Source: an uncultured Poribacteria bacterium (GTDB lineage Bacteria; Poribacteria; WGA-4E; WGA-3G). Taken from it: a stretch of DNA of 64,000 nt. The DNA lies in assembly GCA_958295855.1 (NCBI GenBank), contig OY282383.1:2708481-2772480 (forward strand), written 5' to 3'. This document shows positions 8,597 to 15,968 of this stretch, one piece after another; position 1 is the stretch's first letter; every line of letters starts with the position of its first letter. A program made the translations under genes and the position numbers. Under the pieces are notes generated by a model, which saw only the letters and a list, made by a program, of their open reading frames with translations, was not told the DNA's origin and ran no database searches.

Positions 8597-9325
8597 ATGG
8601 GGAACAAAGCGAAATTAAGAGCTGTTGTCGAGGGGAATGCCTTTAGCGCGCTGATTCAGTTCCTGATTCTTGCATCTGCTGTCGCCTTTGCGCTTGAATC
8701 CGGCGCACCGGGCCCTGAATTACACCCGCATTGGCACTATTTTCTAATCTTGGATTGGGTGTTTTTCGTGCTGTTTGCTGCGGAATATATCCTGCGCCTC
8801 TATATTGCACCCAAAAAACGGGCTTTTATTTTTAGCTTCTATGGGATAATTGATCTTCTGGCGATTTTACCTTCCTTGTTTCTTGTGCCAGGGTTCCGCG
8901 TCCTTCGCACCCTCAGGTTTTTACGGGTTTTCAGAATCTTTAAGGCGACTCGGTTTATTTTAGCAGTCGACCGGCTGACCGAGGCATTGAGTGAAATCAA
9001 AAGGGAGCTGTTAGCACTTGTTATTCTGTCGTTGATGTTAGTCTACCTCGCCGCGTGTGGTATCTACTACTTTGAAAGAGAGGCGCAACCTGAGGCATTC
9101 GGCTCTATTCCTGACTCAATGTGGTGGGCTGTTGTAACATTAACGACAATCGGTTACGGCGACGTGTATCCAAGCACCGCCGGCGGGAAGTTTTTTACTG
9201 CCCTAGTTGCCCTTGTTGGTGTAGGGCTAATCGCAATTCCATCAGGGTTGTTAGCCTCAGTTCTGACCGAGGCGCGGGTGGAACGCCGAAAAGTGGAGGA
9301 AGGTGAAACAGAACGTGAAGACTAA
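8597..9325 (+). CDS. Voltage-gated potassium channel (six-helix Kv type)
   Basis: The product (242 residues) is a complete Kv-type subunit. S1 is near LIQFLILASAVAFAL and S2-S3 lie near residues 50-100. The S4 voltage sensor has regularly spaced Arg residues (FRVLRTLRFLRVFRIFKATR). The pore helix carries the K+ selectivity filter TTIGYGDVYP, and S6 reads ALVALVGVGLIAIPSGLLAS. It passes K+ across the inner membrane in response to voltage. The ATG at 8597 has AAAGGA 6 bases upstream. The last 23 bases overlap pstB1, so it belongs to the Pst transcription unit. A K+ channel there is unusual; coupling anion uptake to charge balance is one possible reason (inference). Confidence 0.9.
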   Translation: MGNKAKLRAVVEGNAFSALIQFLILASAVAFALESGAPGPELHPHWHYFLILDWVFFVLFAAEYILRLYIAPKKRAFIFSFYGIIDLLAILPSLFLVPGFRVLRTLRFLRVFRIFKATRFILAVDRLTEALSEIKRELLALVILSLMLVYLAACGIYYFEREAQPEAFGSIPDSMWWAVVTLTTIGYGDVYPSTAGGKFFTALVALVGVGLIAIPSGLLASVLTEARVERRKVEEGETERED

Positions 9326-10076
9326 AATTGAGATTTCCGATCTGAAGGTACATTATGGAAATAAACCTGCGCTGAACGGCATTTCCTTTGATGTTTACGA
9401 AAATGAAATCCTCGGTATTATCGGGCCGGCACAGTCCGGTAAAACAACCTTGTTGAAGGTTATCAATAGGACACTTGAATTTACTGCAGATGCAACTGTC
9501 GAGGGTTCAGTAAAGCTCGACGGTGTTGATGTCAGCACAATTGGCGATGTGTACGGCTTACGCCGAAAGATCGGCATGGTGCTGCCGTTGCCGGTGGGGT
9601 TACCGCTGTCCATATACGACAACGTCGCCTTTGCGCCTCGCACAGCAGGGCTGCGCAATAAAGCAGAATTGGATGAAATTGTGGAGCGGTGTCTTCAGCA
9701 AGCGGCACTGTGGGATGAAGTGAAAGACCGGTTGAATGCCCTTGGCACCAAATTGTCAGGTGGCCAACAACAGCGATTGACAATTGCCCGCGCCCTCTCC
9801 CATCAGCCGGAGATTCTTTGCCTTGACGAATTTTCAATCGCCGTCGATCCGATAACAACGATGCGCATTGAAGAAGTACTCAAAATGCTAAGCACAGAAG
9901 CAAAAATGACAATCATGCTCGTCACCAATTTGGTGCAGCAGGCAAAACGGTTGGCGAACCGAACTGCCTTTTTTCTCAACGGGAATCTGATTGAAATTGA
10001 CACAACAGATGTAATTTTTTCCGAAAATCCGGCGAATCAAATCACTTATGACTATGTCAATGGAAACTTTGGCTAA
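9303..10076 (+). CDS. PstB-like phosphate transporter ATPase 1 (Q-loop and switch His lost)
   Basis: This 257-residue product has a PstB-like ABC ATPase fold. Walker A is GPAQSGKTT (around residue 41), the signature LSGGQQQR is intact, and Walker B ILCLDEF keeps the catalytic Glu. Two key residues are changed. Where PstB reads GMVFQ, this protein reads GMVLP, so the Q-loop Gln is Pro. Where PstB reads VTHNMQQA, it reads VTNLVQQA, so the switch His is Asn. It can probably bind ATP and offer its signature to a partner, but is unlikely to hydrolyse ATP well in its own site. The GTG at 9303 overlaps the channel gene; a GTG at 9315 is an alternative start. Confidence 0.88.
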   Translation: MKQNVKTKIEISDLKVHYGNKPALNGISFDVYENEILGIIGPAQSGKTTLLKVINRTLEFTADATVEGSVKLDGVDVSTIGDVYGLRRKIGMVLPLPVGLPLSIYDNVAFAPRTAGLRNKAELDEIVERCLQQAALWDEVKDRLNALGTKLSGGQQQRLTIARALSHQPEILCLDEFSIAVDPITTMRIEEVLKMLSTEAKMTIMLVTNLVQQAKRLANRTAFFLNGNLIEIDTTDVIFSENPANQITYDYVNGNFG

Positions 10077-10089
10077 TGGATATCAACTA

Positions 10090-10125
10090 AAGGATATTAC
10101 CCCTGCAAAGCAGGGGCAAATACAA
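10090..10125 (+). repeat. Hairpin repeat copy 1 of the Pst cluster (before pstB2)
   Basis: A 36-base element containing CCCCTGC-AAA-GCAGGGG (10100-10116) is identical to copies at 10964-10999 and 11789-11824. It sits between coding regions, 25 bases before the pstB2 start. It may be an RNA stabiliser, a processing site or a mobile REP-like repeat. Confidence 0.85.
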
Positions 10126-10150
10126 CCCCCGCACAAATCCGAGGTGCTTC

Positions 10151-10924
10151 GTGGCAGCTAAAAACTACAATATTGAAACCGAAAATCTCAACCTTTGGTA
10201 CGGCGATTTTCAGGCACTTATTGATGTCAACGTAAAAATACTCGCGGGTGAAATCACTTCGCTTATTGGGCCCTCCGGATGTGGAAAATCGACGCTACTG
10301 CGCTGTTTTAACCGTGTGAATGAACGTTATGGCAACGTCACCACAAAGGGTAAGATTCAGGTACTTGGGAAAAATATTTACGATGCGGATGTCTCCTTGC
10401 CGGAACTGCGGAAAACGGTGGGCATGGTATTTCAGCGGCCGAACCCGTTGCCGATTTCGGTTTATGAAAACATCTTGTTTGGTTTACGCATCCACTCCCC
10501 ACTGCGGAGTCTGACTCGGGCAGAATCGGATGCGATCGTTGAAGAAGCACTCACCTCTGTTTTCTTGTGGGACGCTCTGAAGGATAAACTGAAGGTGCGG
10601 GCGACATCCCTCCAACTGGAACAGCAACAGAAACTCTGTATTGCGCGCCTTTTGCCCCTCAAACCACAGATTATTCTGATGGATGAACCTTGCTCCGCAT
10701 TAGATGCAAAAGGCACCCTTGCCGTCGAAGAACTGATGTCATATCTTGCCGGCACCTACACTTTTTTAATTGTGACGCATAACATGGCACAAGCACGCCG
10801 AGTCAGCAGTGAGTGTATTTTCATGTTCCTTGGTGAACTTATTGAACACAGAAACACGCAGGCACTGTTTGAAACACCGCACAACTCGAAAACCGCGGAT
10901 TATGTGCAGATGCGCTACGCATAG
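10151..10924 (+). CDS. PstB-like phosphate transporter ATPase 2 (signature motif lost)
   Basis: This 257-residue PstB-like ATPase has an intact Walker A (GPSGCGKST), Q-loop (GMVFQRPNP), Walker B (IILMDEPCSALD) and switch (VTHNMAQA). Its ABC signature is destroyed: where PstB has LSGGQQQR it reads LQLEQQQK. This is the mirror image of the defects in the flanking ATPases, so a dimer with either of them would have one complete composite site (this protein's Walker A, Q and H against the partner's signature) and one dead site. That pairing is inference. It starts at a GTG with GAGGTG about 5 bases upstream and follows pstB1 after a hairpin repeat. Confidence 0.88.
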   Translation: MAAKNYNIETENLNLWYGDFQALIDVNVKILAGEITSLIGPSGCGKSTLLRCFNRVNERYGNVTTKGKIQVLGKNIYDADVSLPELRKTVGMVFQRPNPLPISVYENILFGLRIHSPLRSLTRAESDAIVEEALTSVFLWDALKDKLKVRATSLQLEQQQKLCIARLLPLKPQIILMDEPCSALDAKGTLAVEELMSYLAGTYTFLIVTHNMAQARRVSSECIFMFLGELIEHRNTQALFETPHNSKTADYVQMRYA

Positions 10925-10942
10925 CGCGGCACAAAAAGGTAA

Positions 10943-10965
10943 AGGTAGGAACGATCTCTGAATAA
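10943..10965 (+). repeat. Copy of a GATCTCTGAAT-type interspersed repeat
   Basis: The motif GGTAGGAACGATCTCTGAAT resembles two copies at 61264-61290 and 61299-61324, which share GTAGG, then GATCTCTGAAT. It directly precedes the second 36-base hairpin repeat. Confidence 0.5.
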
Positions 10966-10999
10966 GGATATTACCCCTGCAAAGCAGGGGCAAATACAA
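10964..10999 (+). repeat. Hairpin repeat copy 2 of the Pst cluster (before pstA2)
   Basis: This copy is identical over 36 bases to 10090-10125, with hairpin arms at 10974-10980 and 10984-10990. It ends 40 bases before the ATG of the second PstA-like gene. Confidence 0.85.
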
Positions 11000-11039
11000 C
11001 GTGAATTCACGAATTGGGTTCTGATTCAGAACGCAAAAA

Positions 11040-11774
11040 ATGGACAAGTCCAAGATAGTTTTTCACAGCATTGCCTTAATTACGTTGGTAGTGGTATTTC
11101 TGTTCTTTTGGTATTTGATCGAAAACACACACACAGAAATTGGCCAACAGCCAACAGCCAACAGCCAACAGCCAACAGCCGACAGTCATCTCTATCTTCT
11201 GCTACCCATCAGCCTATTGGCAATTCTACTTGGGGTAGCCTGTGCTTTTTACCTAGAGGAACGGCTACCGCCTACCAATTGGTTTCGGCGTTTGATTGAG
11301 AGCGAGGTTGCAATTTTTACCGGTATCCCTTCGCTCCTATACGGGCTTTTGGCGGTTGAGATTTTTGTATCCTACACTTTGGGCAGCTCAGGGCAGGGAT
11401 GGGGCGTGTTATTTTACGCTGAGGTGTTAACCTTTATTGTGCTGGTGATGCCGCTTACTATCCGGACAACCCAAGCGGCACTCCGATCGGTTGCTACTCC
11501 GATTCGTGAATCGGCGTATGCTCTGGGTGCAAGCCAGTGGCAAGTCTTATCCAACCAAGTTGTGCCGCTCGCCTTCCCTGGGATTCTCGCGGGCTGCTGC
11601 CGGGCGATGTCCCGCGCGCTTGCGGCGGCAGCGTTGCTCATGGGCATTCATACATGGGGTTATACACACGAAACCGCCATATCAGCGGGGATTCATAGCA
11701 GATACGTGCTACTATTGGTAGCTGCACTGCTGTTTAGTACGTTCTTCAGTTTTCTAAAAGAAAATCCAACGTAA
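11040..11774 (+). CDS. Second, shortened PstA-like permease
   Basis: The product is 244 residues against 280-300 for PstA. It has a first helix (IALITLVVVFLFFWYLI), then a short loop of repeated QQPTANS units, then five further hydrophobic segments. The EAA loop PIRESAYALGASQWQVLSNQVVP is clear and preceded by the PstA-like VMPLTIRTTQAALRSV. The large extracytoplasmic loop that normally follows helix 1 is missing and replaced by the repeat-encoded linker. The linker is specified by a heptanucleotide array (11143-11184), so slippage would shift the frame. It probably joins the ATPases of this cluster, but could be a non-transporting partner. The ATG at 11040 has no obvious Shine-Dalgarno sequence. 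Confidence 0.8.
   Translation: MDKSKIVFHSIALITLVVVFLFFWYLIENTHTEIGQQPTANSQQPTADSHLYLLLPISLLAILLGVACAFYLEERLPPTNWFRRLIESEVAIFTGIPSLLYGLLAVEIFVSYTLGSSGQGWGVLFYAEVLTFIVLVMPLTIRTTQAALRSVATPIRESAYALGASQWQVLSNQVVPLAFPGILAGCCRAMSRALAAAALLMGIHTWGYTHETAISAGIHSRYVLLLVAALLFSTFFSFLKENPT
11143..11184 (+). repeat. Heptanucleotide array inside the second PstA-like gene
   Basis: There are five perfect GCCAACA units and one GCCGACA unit in tandem. The unit length is not a multiple of three, so gain or loss of one unit would throw the gene out of frame; three units restore it. The translated product is the linker QQPTANS repeated. Confidence 0.95.
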
Positions 11775-11788
11775 AATGTCTATAGTAT

Positions 11789-11824
11789 AAGGATATTACC
11801 CCTGCAAAGCAGGGGCAAATACAA
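11789..11824 (+). repeat. Hairpin repeat copy 3 of the Pst cluster (before pstB3)
   Basis: This copy is identical over 36 bases to the copies at 10090 and 10964, with arms at 11799-11805 and 11809-11815. A second, related hairpin (CCCCG-CTCG-CGGGG, 11882-11895) follows 24 bases before the pstB3 ATG. Confidence 0.85.
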
Positions 11825-11881
11825 TCACTGGAAAAGTGCGGGAATTGGCCGCAGTCGGAACGATGTCCGATAAGATGTTCA

Positions 11882-11895
11882 CCCCGCTCGCGGGG
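11882..11895 (+). repeat. Short GC hairpin in the pstB3 leader
   Basis: CCCCGCTCGCGGGG folds on itself. It resembles the hairpin before the K+ channel gene more than the 36-base copies and lies close to the pstB3 start, so it could affect translation. Confidence 0.55.
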
Positions 11896-11918
11896 TAAGT
11901 ATCTTAAAGCGAAAATCA

Positions 11919-12689
11919 ATGAAGTCTGAAAAAAAGCAATCAATTTTGAGCATTCGTAAACTAAACGCTTGGTATGGCGACAGGCAAATTCTGATAAACC
12001 TCTCTTTTGAGGTTCAGCGGAGGCAGGTGACTGCGCTGATTGGGCCCTCTAATAGCGGTAAAAGCACGCTAGTCCGGTGCCTCAATCGATTAAACGACTT
12101 CACCCTGAATTTCAGGTTCACCGGTGAAATCCTTTTTAAAGGACGCGACCTTTACGCCTCAATGGTAGATGCTACTGAGGTTCGGATGCAAATAGGCATG
12201 GTGTTCCGAAAACCGATTCCGTTTCGGTGCTCTATCTATGAGAATGTAGCGTATGGGCCTCGGATTTCAGGGGTAAACACGTCAGTCCGTCTTGATGCAA
12301 TTGTTGAGAAAAGCCTCAGAAGAGTTGGACTATGGGATGAGGTTGAGCCTATCTTGGATGGAACACCAGACGAGCTTTCTATTGGCCAACAGCAACGCCT
12401 CTGCATCGCACGCGCCTTGGCTGTTGAACCGGATATTCTAATATTTGATGAGCCGTGCGGCGAACTCGACCCGATGGAAACGCCCAAGGTTGAGGCACTA
12501 GTTCGGAATCTCAAAGCTGACTATACGCTCATTTTTGTCACAAACAAAAGACGGCAAGCGGCGCGCGTATCAGATTTCGCAGGCTTTCTCTATTGTGGTG
12601 AATTAATTGAATTTGGGGCAACTGAAAAACTTTTTACAAACCCACAAGACATCAGAACAGAACAGTATGTAACAGGCAAATTGGGCTAA
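11919..12689 (+). CDS. PstB-like phosphate transporter ATPase 3 (Q-loop and switch His lost)
   Basis: This 256-residue PstB-like ATPase keeps Walker A (GPSNSGKST), Walker B (ILIFDEPCGELD) and a slightly altered signature (LSIGQQQR). As in ATPase 1, the Q-loop Gln is replaced (GMVFR in place of GMVFQ) and the switch His is Asn (FVTNKRRQAARVSD). The sequence WYGDRQILINLSFEV and the MSIYDN-equivalent CSIYENVAYG place it firmly with PstB. It should complement ATPase 2, which has lost its signature but kept Q and H. Two ATPases with the same defects in one operon suggest alternative partners or alternative permeases (inference). Confidence 0.88.
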   Translation: MKSEKKQSILSIRKLNAWYGDRQILINLSFEVQRRQVTALIGPSNSGKSTLVRCLNRLNDFTLNFRFTGEILFKGRDLYASMVDATEVRMQIGMVFRKPIPFRCSIYENVAYGPRISGVNTSVRLDAIVEKSLRRVGLWDEVEPILDGTPDELSIGQQQRLCIARALAVEPDILIFDEPCGELDPMETPKVEALVRNLKADYTLIFVTNKRRQAARVSDFAGFLYCGELIEFGATEKLFTNPQDIRTEQYVTGKLG

Positions 12690-12747
12690 ATTGGCTGTCG
12701 ACTACTCGGTTTCCGCGTCAAAAACTGCTGATACAGCAGAAACGCCA

Positions 12748-12780
12748 CCGAAAGCCAACGGCTGACAGCTGAAAGCCACA
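12748..12780 (+). repeat. Heptamer-like units in the phoU leader
   Basis: The units AGCCAAC, GGCTGAC, AGCTGAA and AGCCACA follow each other without gaps and resemble the GCCAACA array inside the second PstA-like gene. They lie about 40 bases before the phoU start. Confidence 0.6.
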
Positions 12781-12819
12781 AAAAGGCGGCATTTCTCCCA
12801 GGGCAGGGAGGGAAGCCGT

Positions 12820-13497
12820 GTGCCCTCTCCAATTAGATTAGATATGCTAGAAACGGAACTCAAGGTGCTTCAGCACCAACTCTTGGAAATGGCGGGGCTT
12901 GCCGAGCAGATGCTACGCCAAGCTGTAGAATCGGTTTTAACGCGCGACGCTGTGCTCGCCCGGAATGTGGTTAAAACAGACGATAGGGTTGATCGGTTTG
13001 AGAACGAGATCGAATCAATGTGCATCCAGCTCATCGCGCTTCATCAACCTGTAGCCTTTGAGCTCCGCTTTTTGACGATGGCGATGAAGATCAGCCGCAA
13101 TATTGAAAGGCTTGCGGATAAGAGCGTAGCTATTGCCAAGCGAAGCTTAGAACTGTTGGCATACCCGCCGATTAAACCGTTCGTCGATCTGCCATACCTA
13201 GCGCAACTGATTCAGGAAATGGTAAAGGATGTACTAGATGCGTTTGTCAACAGGGATGCTGAACTCGCACGAGCAATCCGGGAACGCGATAGCGAAGTTG
13301 ATGCTACATACCAACGGGTGCTCCGTGAACTTTTAACCACTTTGGGCGAGCATCCGAAACTCATTCATCAGGGCATCAGCATTTTGCTCCTCTTCCGGCA
13401 TTTAGAGCGGGTGGGTGATTTAGCGGCGAACATAGGCGAGGAAGTGTACTACCTTGTCAAAGGCGATGTAATCCGCCACCTAAATGAAGGTGGTTGA
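12820..13497 (+). CDS. phoU: Phosphate transport regulator PhoU
   Basis: The product (225 residues) has the two three-helix repeats of PhoU with acidic metal-binding motifs: VVKTDDRVDRFENEIE and, in the second half, AIRERDSEVDATYQRV. The blocks ALHQPVAFELRFLTMAMKISRNIERLAD and LLLFRHLERVGDLAANIGEEV are characteristic. PhoU links the Pst transporter to the PhoR-PhoB system and restrains phosphate uptake; it is a peripheral cytoplasmic protein. The start is a GTG with GGAGGGAAG just upstream. It closes the Pst cluster. Confidence 0.93.
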   Translation: MPSPIRLDMLETELKVLQHQLLEMAGLAEQMLRQAVESVLTRDAVLARNVVKTDDRVDRFENEIESMCIQLIALHQPVAFELRFLTMAMKISRNIERLADKSVAIAKRSLELLAYPPIKPFVDLPYLAQLIQEMVKDVLDAFVNRDAELARAIRERDSEVDATYQRVLRELLTTLGEHPKLIHQGISILLLFRHLERVGDLAANIGEEVYYLVKGDVIRHLNEGG

Positions 13498-13545
13498 AAA
13501 ATCCGGTTCATTGTCCATACTATAAATTGCGCGACTCCAAACGTA

Positions 13546-14709
13546 CTAGTGTTCCGTTGGATAGAAATGAACATCTCGTTGTGGGAAAGGTATCTTAATC
13601 TCATATTCCTTAAACTTCTCCCAAATCATAAAATGGAGGTCGCTGGCAACATCGAAACGTTTAAAAGAATCCGGAATCCATGCCAACAATTCGAAACCTA
13701 AAGACGACTCACCGAAACTAATAAAGCGAACGAAGGGGGCGGTGACATTCTTCATAGTAGGTGTTGGTTCTTTAATAACCGCTGGATGTTCTTGTGCCGC
13801 TTCAAGGAGTGCTTGTTTGACGAGTTCTACGTCCGAGCCGTAGGATACGCCTACCGGAATACGAAGTCTAAACAGAGTGCTTTGGTGTGTGAGGTTATGG
13901 ACAGGTTCCGAAATCAACTGAGAATTCGGAACGATAATCTCCTTCTCATCAAGGGCGACAATAACGGTTGAACGAAGATTGATGCTCCCTACTGTGCCAA
14001 ATATGTCAAGTTCCATAATCTCCACCAGATCTCCGATTTTGATCGGACGTTCAAAAATCAGAATAAACCCCGAAATCAGGTTTGAAGCGATATTTTGTAA
14101 ACCGAAACCAATACCGATACTCAAACCGCCGAAAATTAATGCTAAACTTGCGAAGCTCACCCCGATGGTACTGAGCGCGATGAGGAGACCGAAAATAATA
14201 AAACTGAAGTGAAGAAAGCGGAGTAAGAGAAATTGAGTGTGCTCCGCAATTTGAAATGCTTGTAGGACCTGGCGATGCAGCACCCATTGTGCATATTTAG
14301 ACAGGACAAACATGCCTAAGACGATAATGAATGCATAAAAAAGCCCTGCCAAGGTCAATTTGTTTTCAACTGCACCGTTTCCCCCGGGCGGGTGAAATAA
14401 GTCTGAAAGGGGGTACTGAAAGAGTTTATCGAGGAAGGTATTACTAATCCCAGCAAACCTGAAAGCCAGCACAGTGCCGACAACCATAACAATGATGAAC
14501 AAAAGGGCAAGCAATCGGTTTTGGGTGTCTTCTGCCAACCCGAGTCGAATGAGAAAGCGGCGGAACCACCGGCGCAGGAGCCTTGCGGCAAGGAGAAAGC
14601 CTGCAAAAGTTCCGATAAGCTTGATAAGTTGAATGACTTTTACCGGTTCCTCTAGTGTGATGACAGATGTTTGAAGGATATTTTGAAGTTGTTGTAGCCA
14701 TTCAGGCAT
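13546..14709 (-). CDS. MscS-family mechanosensitive ion channel
   Basis: This 387-residue protein has four or more membrane segments in its first half. The MscS pore helix and beta domain are clear: LALIFGGLSIGIGFGLQNIASNLISGFILIFERPIKIGD, followed by GTVGSINLRSTVIVALDEKEIIVPNS. The Gly/Ala pattern of the pore helix and the RPIKIGD turn are diagnostic. Such channels open under membrane tension and protect against osmotic shock. It converges on phoU and lies downstream of the PhoB-like regulator on the same strand, with a 214-base gap. Confidence 0.92.
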   Translation of the reverse strand: MPEWLQQLQNILQTSVITLEEPVKVIQLIKLIGTFAGFLLAARLLRRWFRRFLIRLGLAEDTQNRLLALLFIIVMVVGTVLAFRFAGISNTFLDKLFQYPLSDLFHPPGGNGAVENKLTLAGLFYAFIIVLGMFVLSKYAQWVLHRQVLQAFQIAEHTQFLLLRFLHFSFIIFGLLIALSTIGVSFASLALIFGGLSIGIGFGLQNIASNLISGFILIFERPIKIGDLVEIMELDIFGTVGSINLRSTVIVALDEKEIIVPNSQLISEPVHNLTHQSTLFRLRIPVGVSYGSDVELVKQALLEAAQEHPAVIKEPTPTMKNVTAPFVRFISFGESSLGFELLAWIPDSFKRFDVASDLHFMIWEKFKEYEIKIPFPQRDVHFYPTEH

Positions 14710-14923
14710 TTTATGCTATCCTACCTGTTTCGGTAATTCTTGTAAGCGCGCTGTTCAGCAACCCTCTTTCTGTAGCGTTTTTTGTGAGCGTATTTCTTCA
14801 CAGTTTTATGAAGATTAAAAAATGAAAAAGTAATGCTGTCGGCAAGGGATTCACCTCTCGCCCAGATGTTGTAAGGACAGCGTCCTTTCTCTGTCCGTTC
14901 CATCAAATCAAACCTTCTGGCGG

Positions 14924-15619
14924 CTAACCCTGCTCTTTAAACCGATACCCAACCCCATGCACCGTCTCAATCTGCTTCCCGAAATCTCCGAGTTTGCGTC
15001 GAAGGCGGCTGACGTGTGTATCCACCGTCCGGTCGATGCCGTAATACTCCTGCCCCCAGATTACGTCCATGAGAATATCGCGCGTATAGACGCGCCCCGG
15101 CGAGCTTGCAAACAACTTGATGAGTTTAAACTCCGTAGCTGTCAGATCGATTGCCCCGCTTTCGATGAGCACTTGATGCTTATCCAAATCTATTGTTAAC
15201 CCGTGCGTTTGGATCTGATTGATTTCCGCAGTGGCCTGTTTTCCGACTTGGATGCGGCGTAGCACCGCAGAAACCCGTAAAACGACTTCTCTGGGGCTAA
15301 AGGGCTTGGTGATATAATCGTCTGCACCAAGTTCCAAACCTGCGACCCGGTCACCTTCTTCGACCTTCGCTGTTAGCATTACAATTGGAATGTTTTTCGT
15401 GCGCGGGTCGTTCTTCAACAAACGACAGACGATTAGGCCATCTACCTCTGGCAGCATCAAATCTAACAGGATAAGATCTGGTGAATTTTCGAGGGCGCGC
15501 TGGAGTGCATCGGCACCGTTTCGCACATAATCTACTTCAAAGCCTGCTTCTCGCAGGTTATATCTCAACAAGTCCACAATATCGCGTTCGTCTTCAACAA
15601 TTAGAATTTTTGACTCCAC
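14924..15619 (-). CDS. PhoB-type OmpR-family response regulator
   Basis: This 231-residue product contains a receiver domain with phosphoacceptor Asp53 (LILLDLMLPEVDG), acidic pocket EDE at residues 9-11, the switch Thr in VMLTAK, and Lys in TKPFSPREVVLRV. A C-terminal winged helix follows (LTATEFKLIKLFASSPGRVYTRDIL, then VDTHVSRLRRKLGD). The sequence is closest in style to PhoB/PhoP regulators. Its position next to the Pst cluster supports control of phosphate genes, but no histidine kinase gene is in the window, so the partner sits elsewhere. Confidence 0.85.
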   Translation of the reverse strand: MESKILIVEDERDIVDLLRYNLREAGFEVDYVRNGADALQRALENSPDLILLDLMLPEVDGLIVCRLLKNDPRTKNIPIVMLTAKVEEGDRVAGLELGADDYITKPFSPREVVLRVSAVLRRIQVGKQATAEINQIQTHGLTIDLDKHQVLIESGAIDLTATEFKLIKLFASSPGRVYTRDILMDVIWGQEYYGIDRTVDTHVSRLRRKLGDFGKQIETVHGVGYRFKEQG

Positions 15620-15968
15620 TTTTTGTATCCTCTTTTACTCGGCGGAAGCCGGGCATCGTTCTGACAAACAAATCAAAAGCCGGGCGGAGACGGGGCTCAG
15701 TACTTAAATTCAAATCAGCAAATCCTACTGCTGCTATTTAAGGTATTTTATCAGATAGCGGGTATAATGTCAATTTTTTTCTCAATGCGTAGGGAACTCT
15801 TCGGTTTATTGGGCATCCCGATGCACAATACATTGCGCTACGACGAGCGGTGCAACTCTTCAAGAAGGGAGGAGACAATGTAAGAAAAAAAATCGTGAAA
15901 ACGTTCGGGAAATATGCTATGATTCCCAAAAAAACAGAAGGAGGTAATAACCGATTACAACGATAAAA
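15620..15968. other. Intergenic region between the PhoB-like and M28 peptidase genes
   Basis: No gene was seen in these 349 bases. They hold a degenerate copy of the GGCGGAGACAGGGCTC repeat (about 15668-15702). TATGAT at 15918-15923 is a possible -10 box for the peptidase gene. A strong AGGAGGT ribosome-binding site lies at 15939-15945, 23 bases before the peptidase ATG. Confidence 0.5.

Noticed and set aside
14721..14906. A 61-codon minus-strand ORF between the MscS and PhoB-like genes.
   Set aside because: It has unusual composition, no ribosome-binding site and no recognisable domain; it looks like chance.
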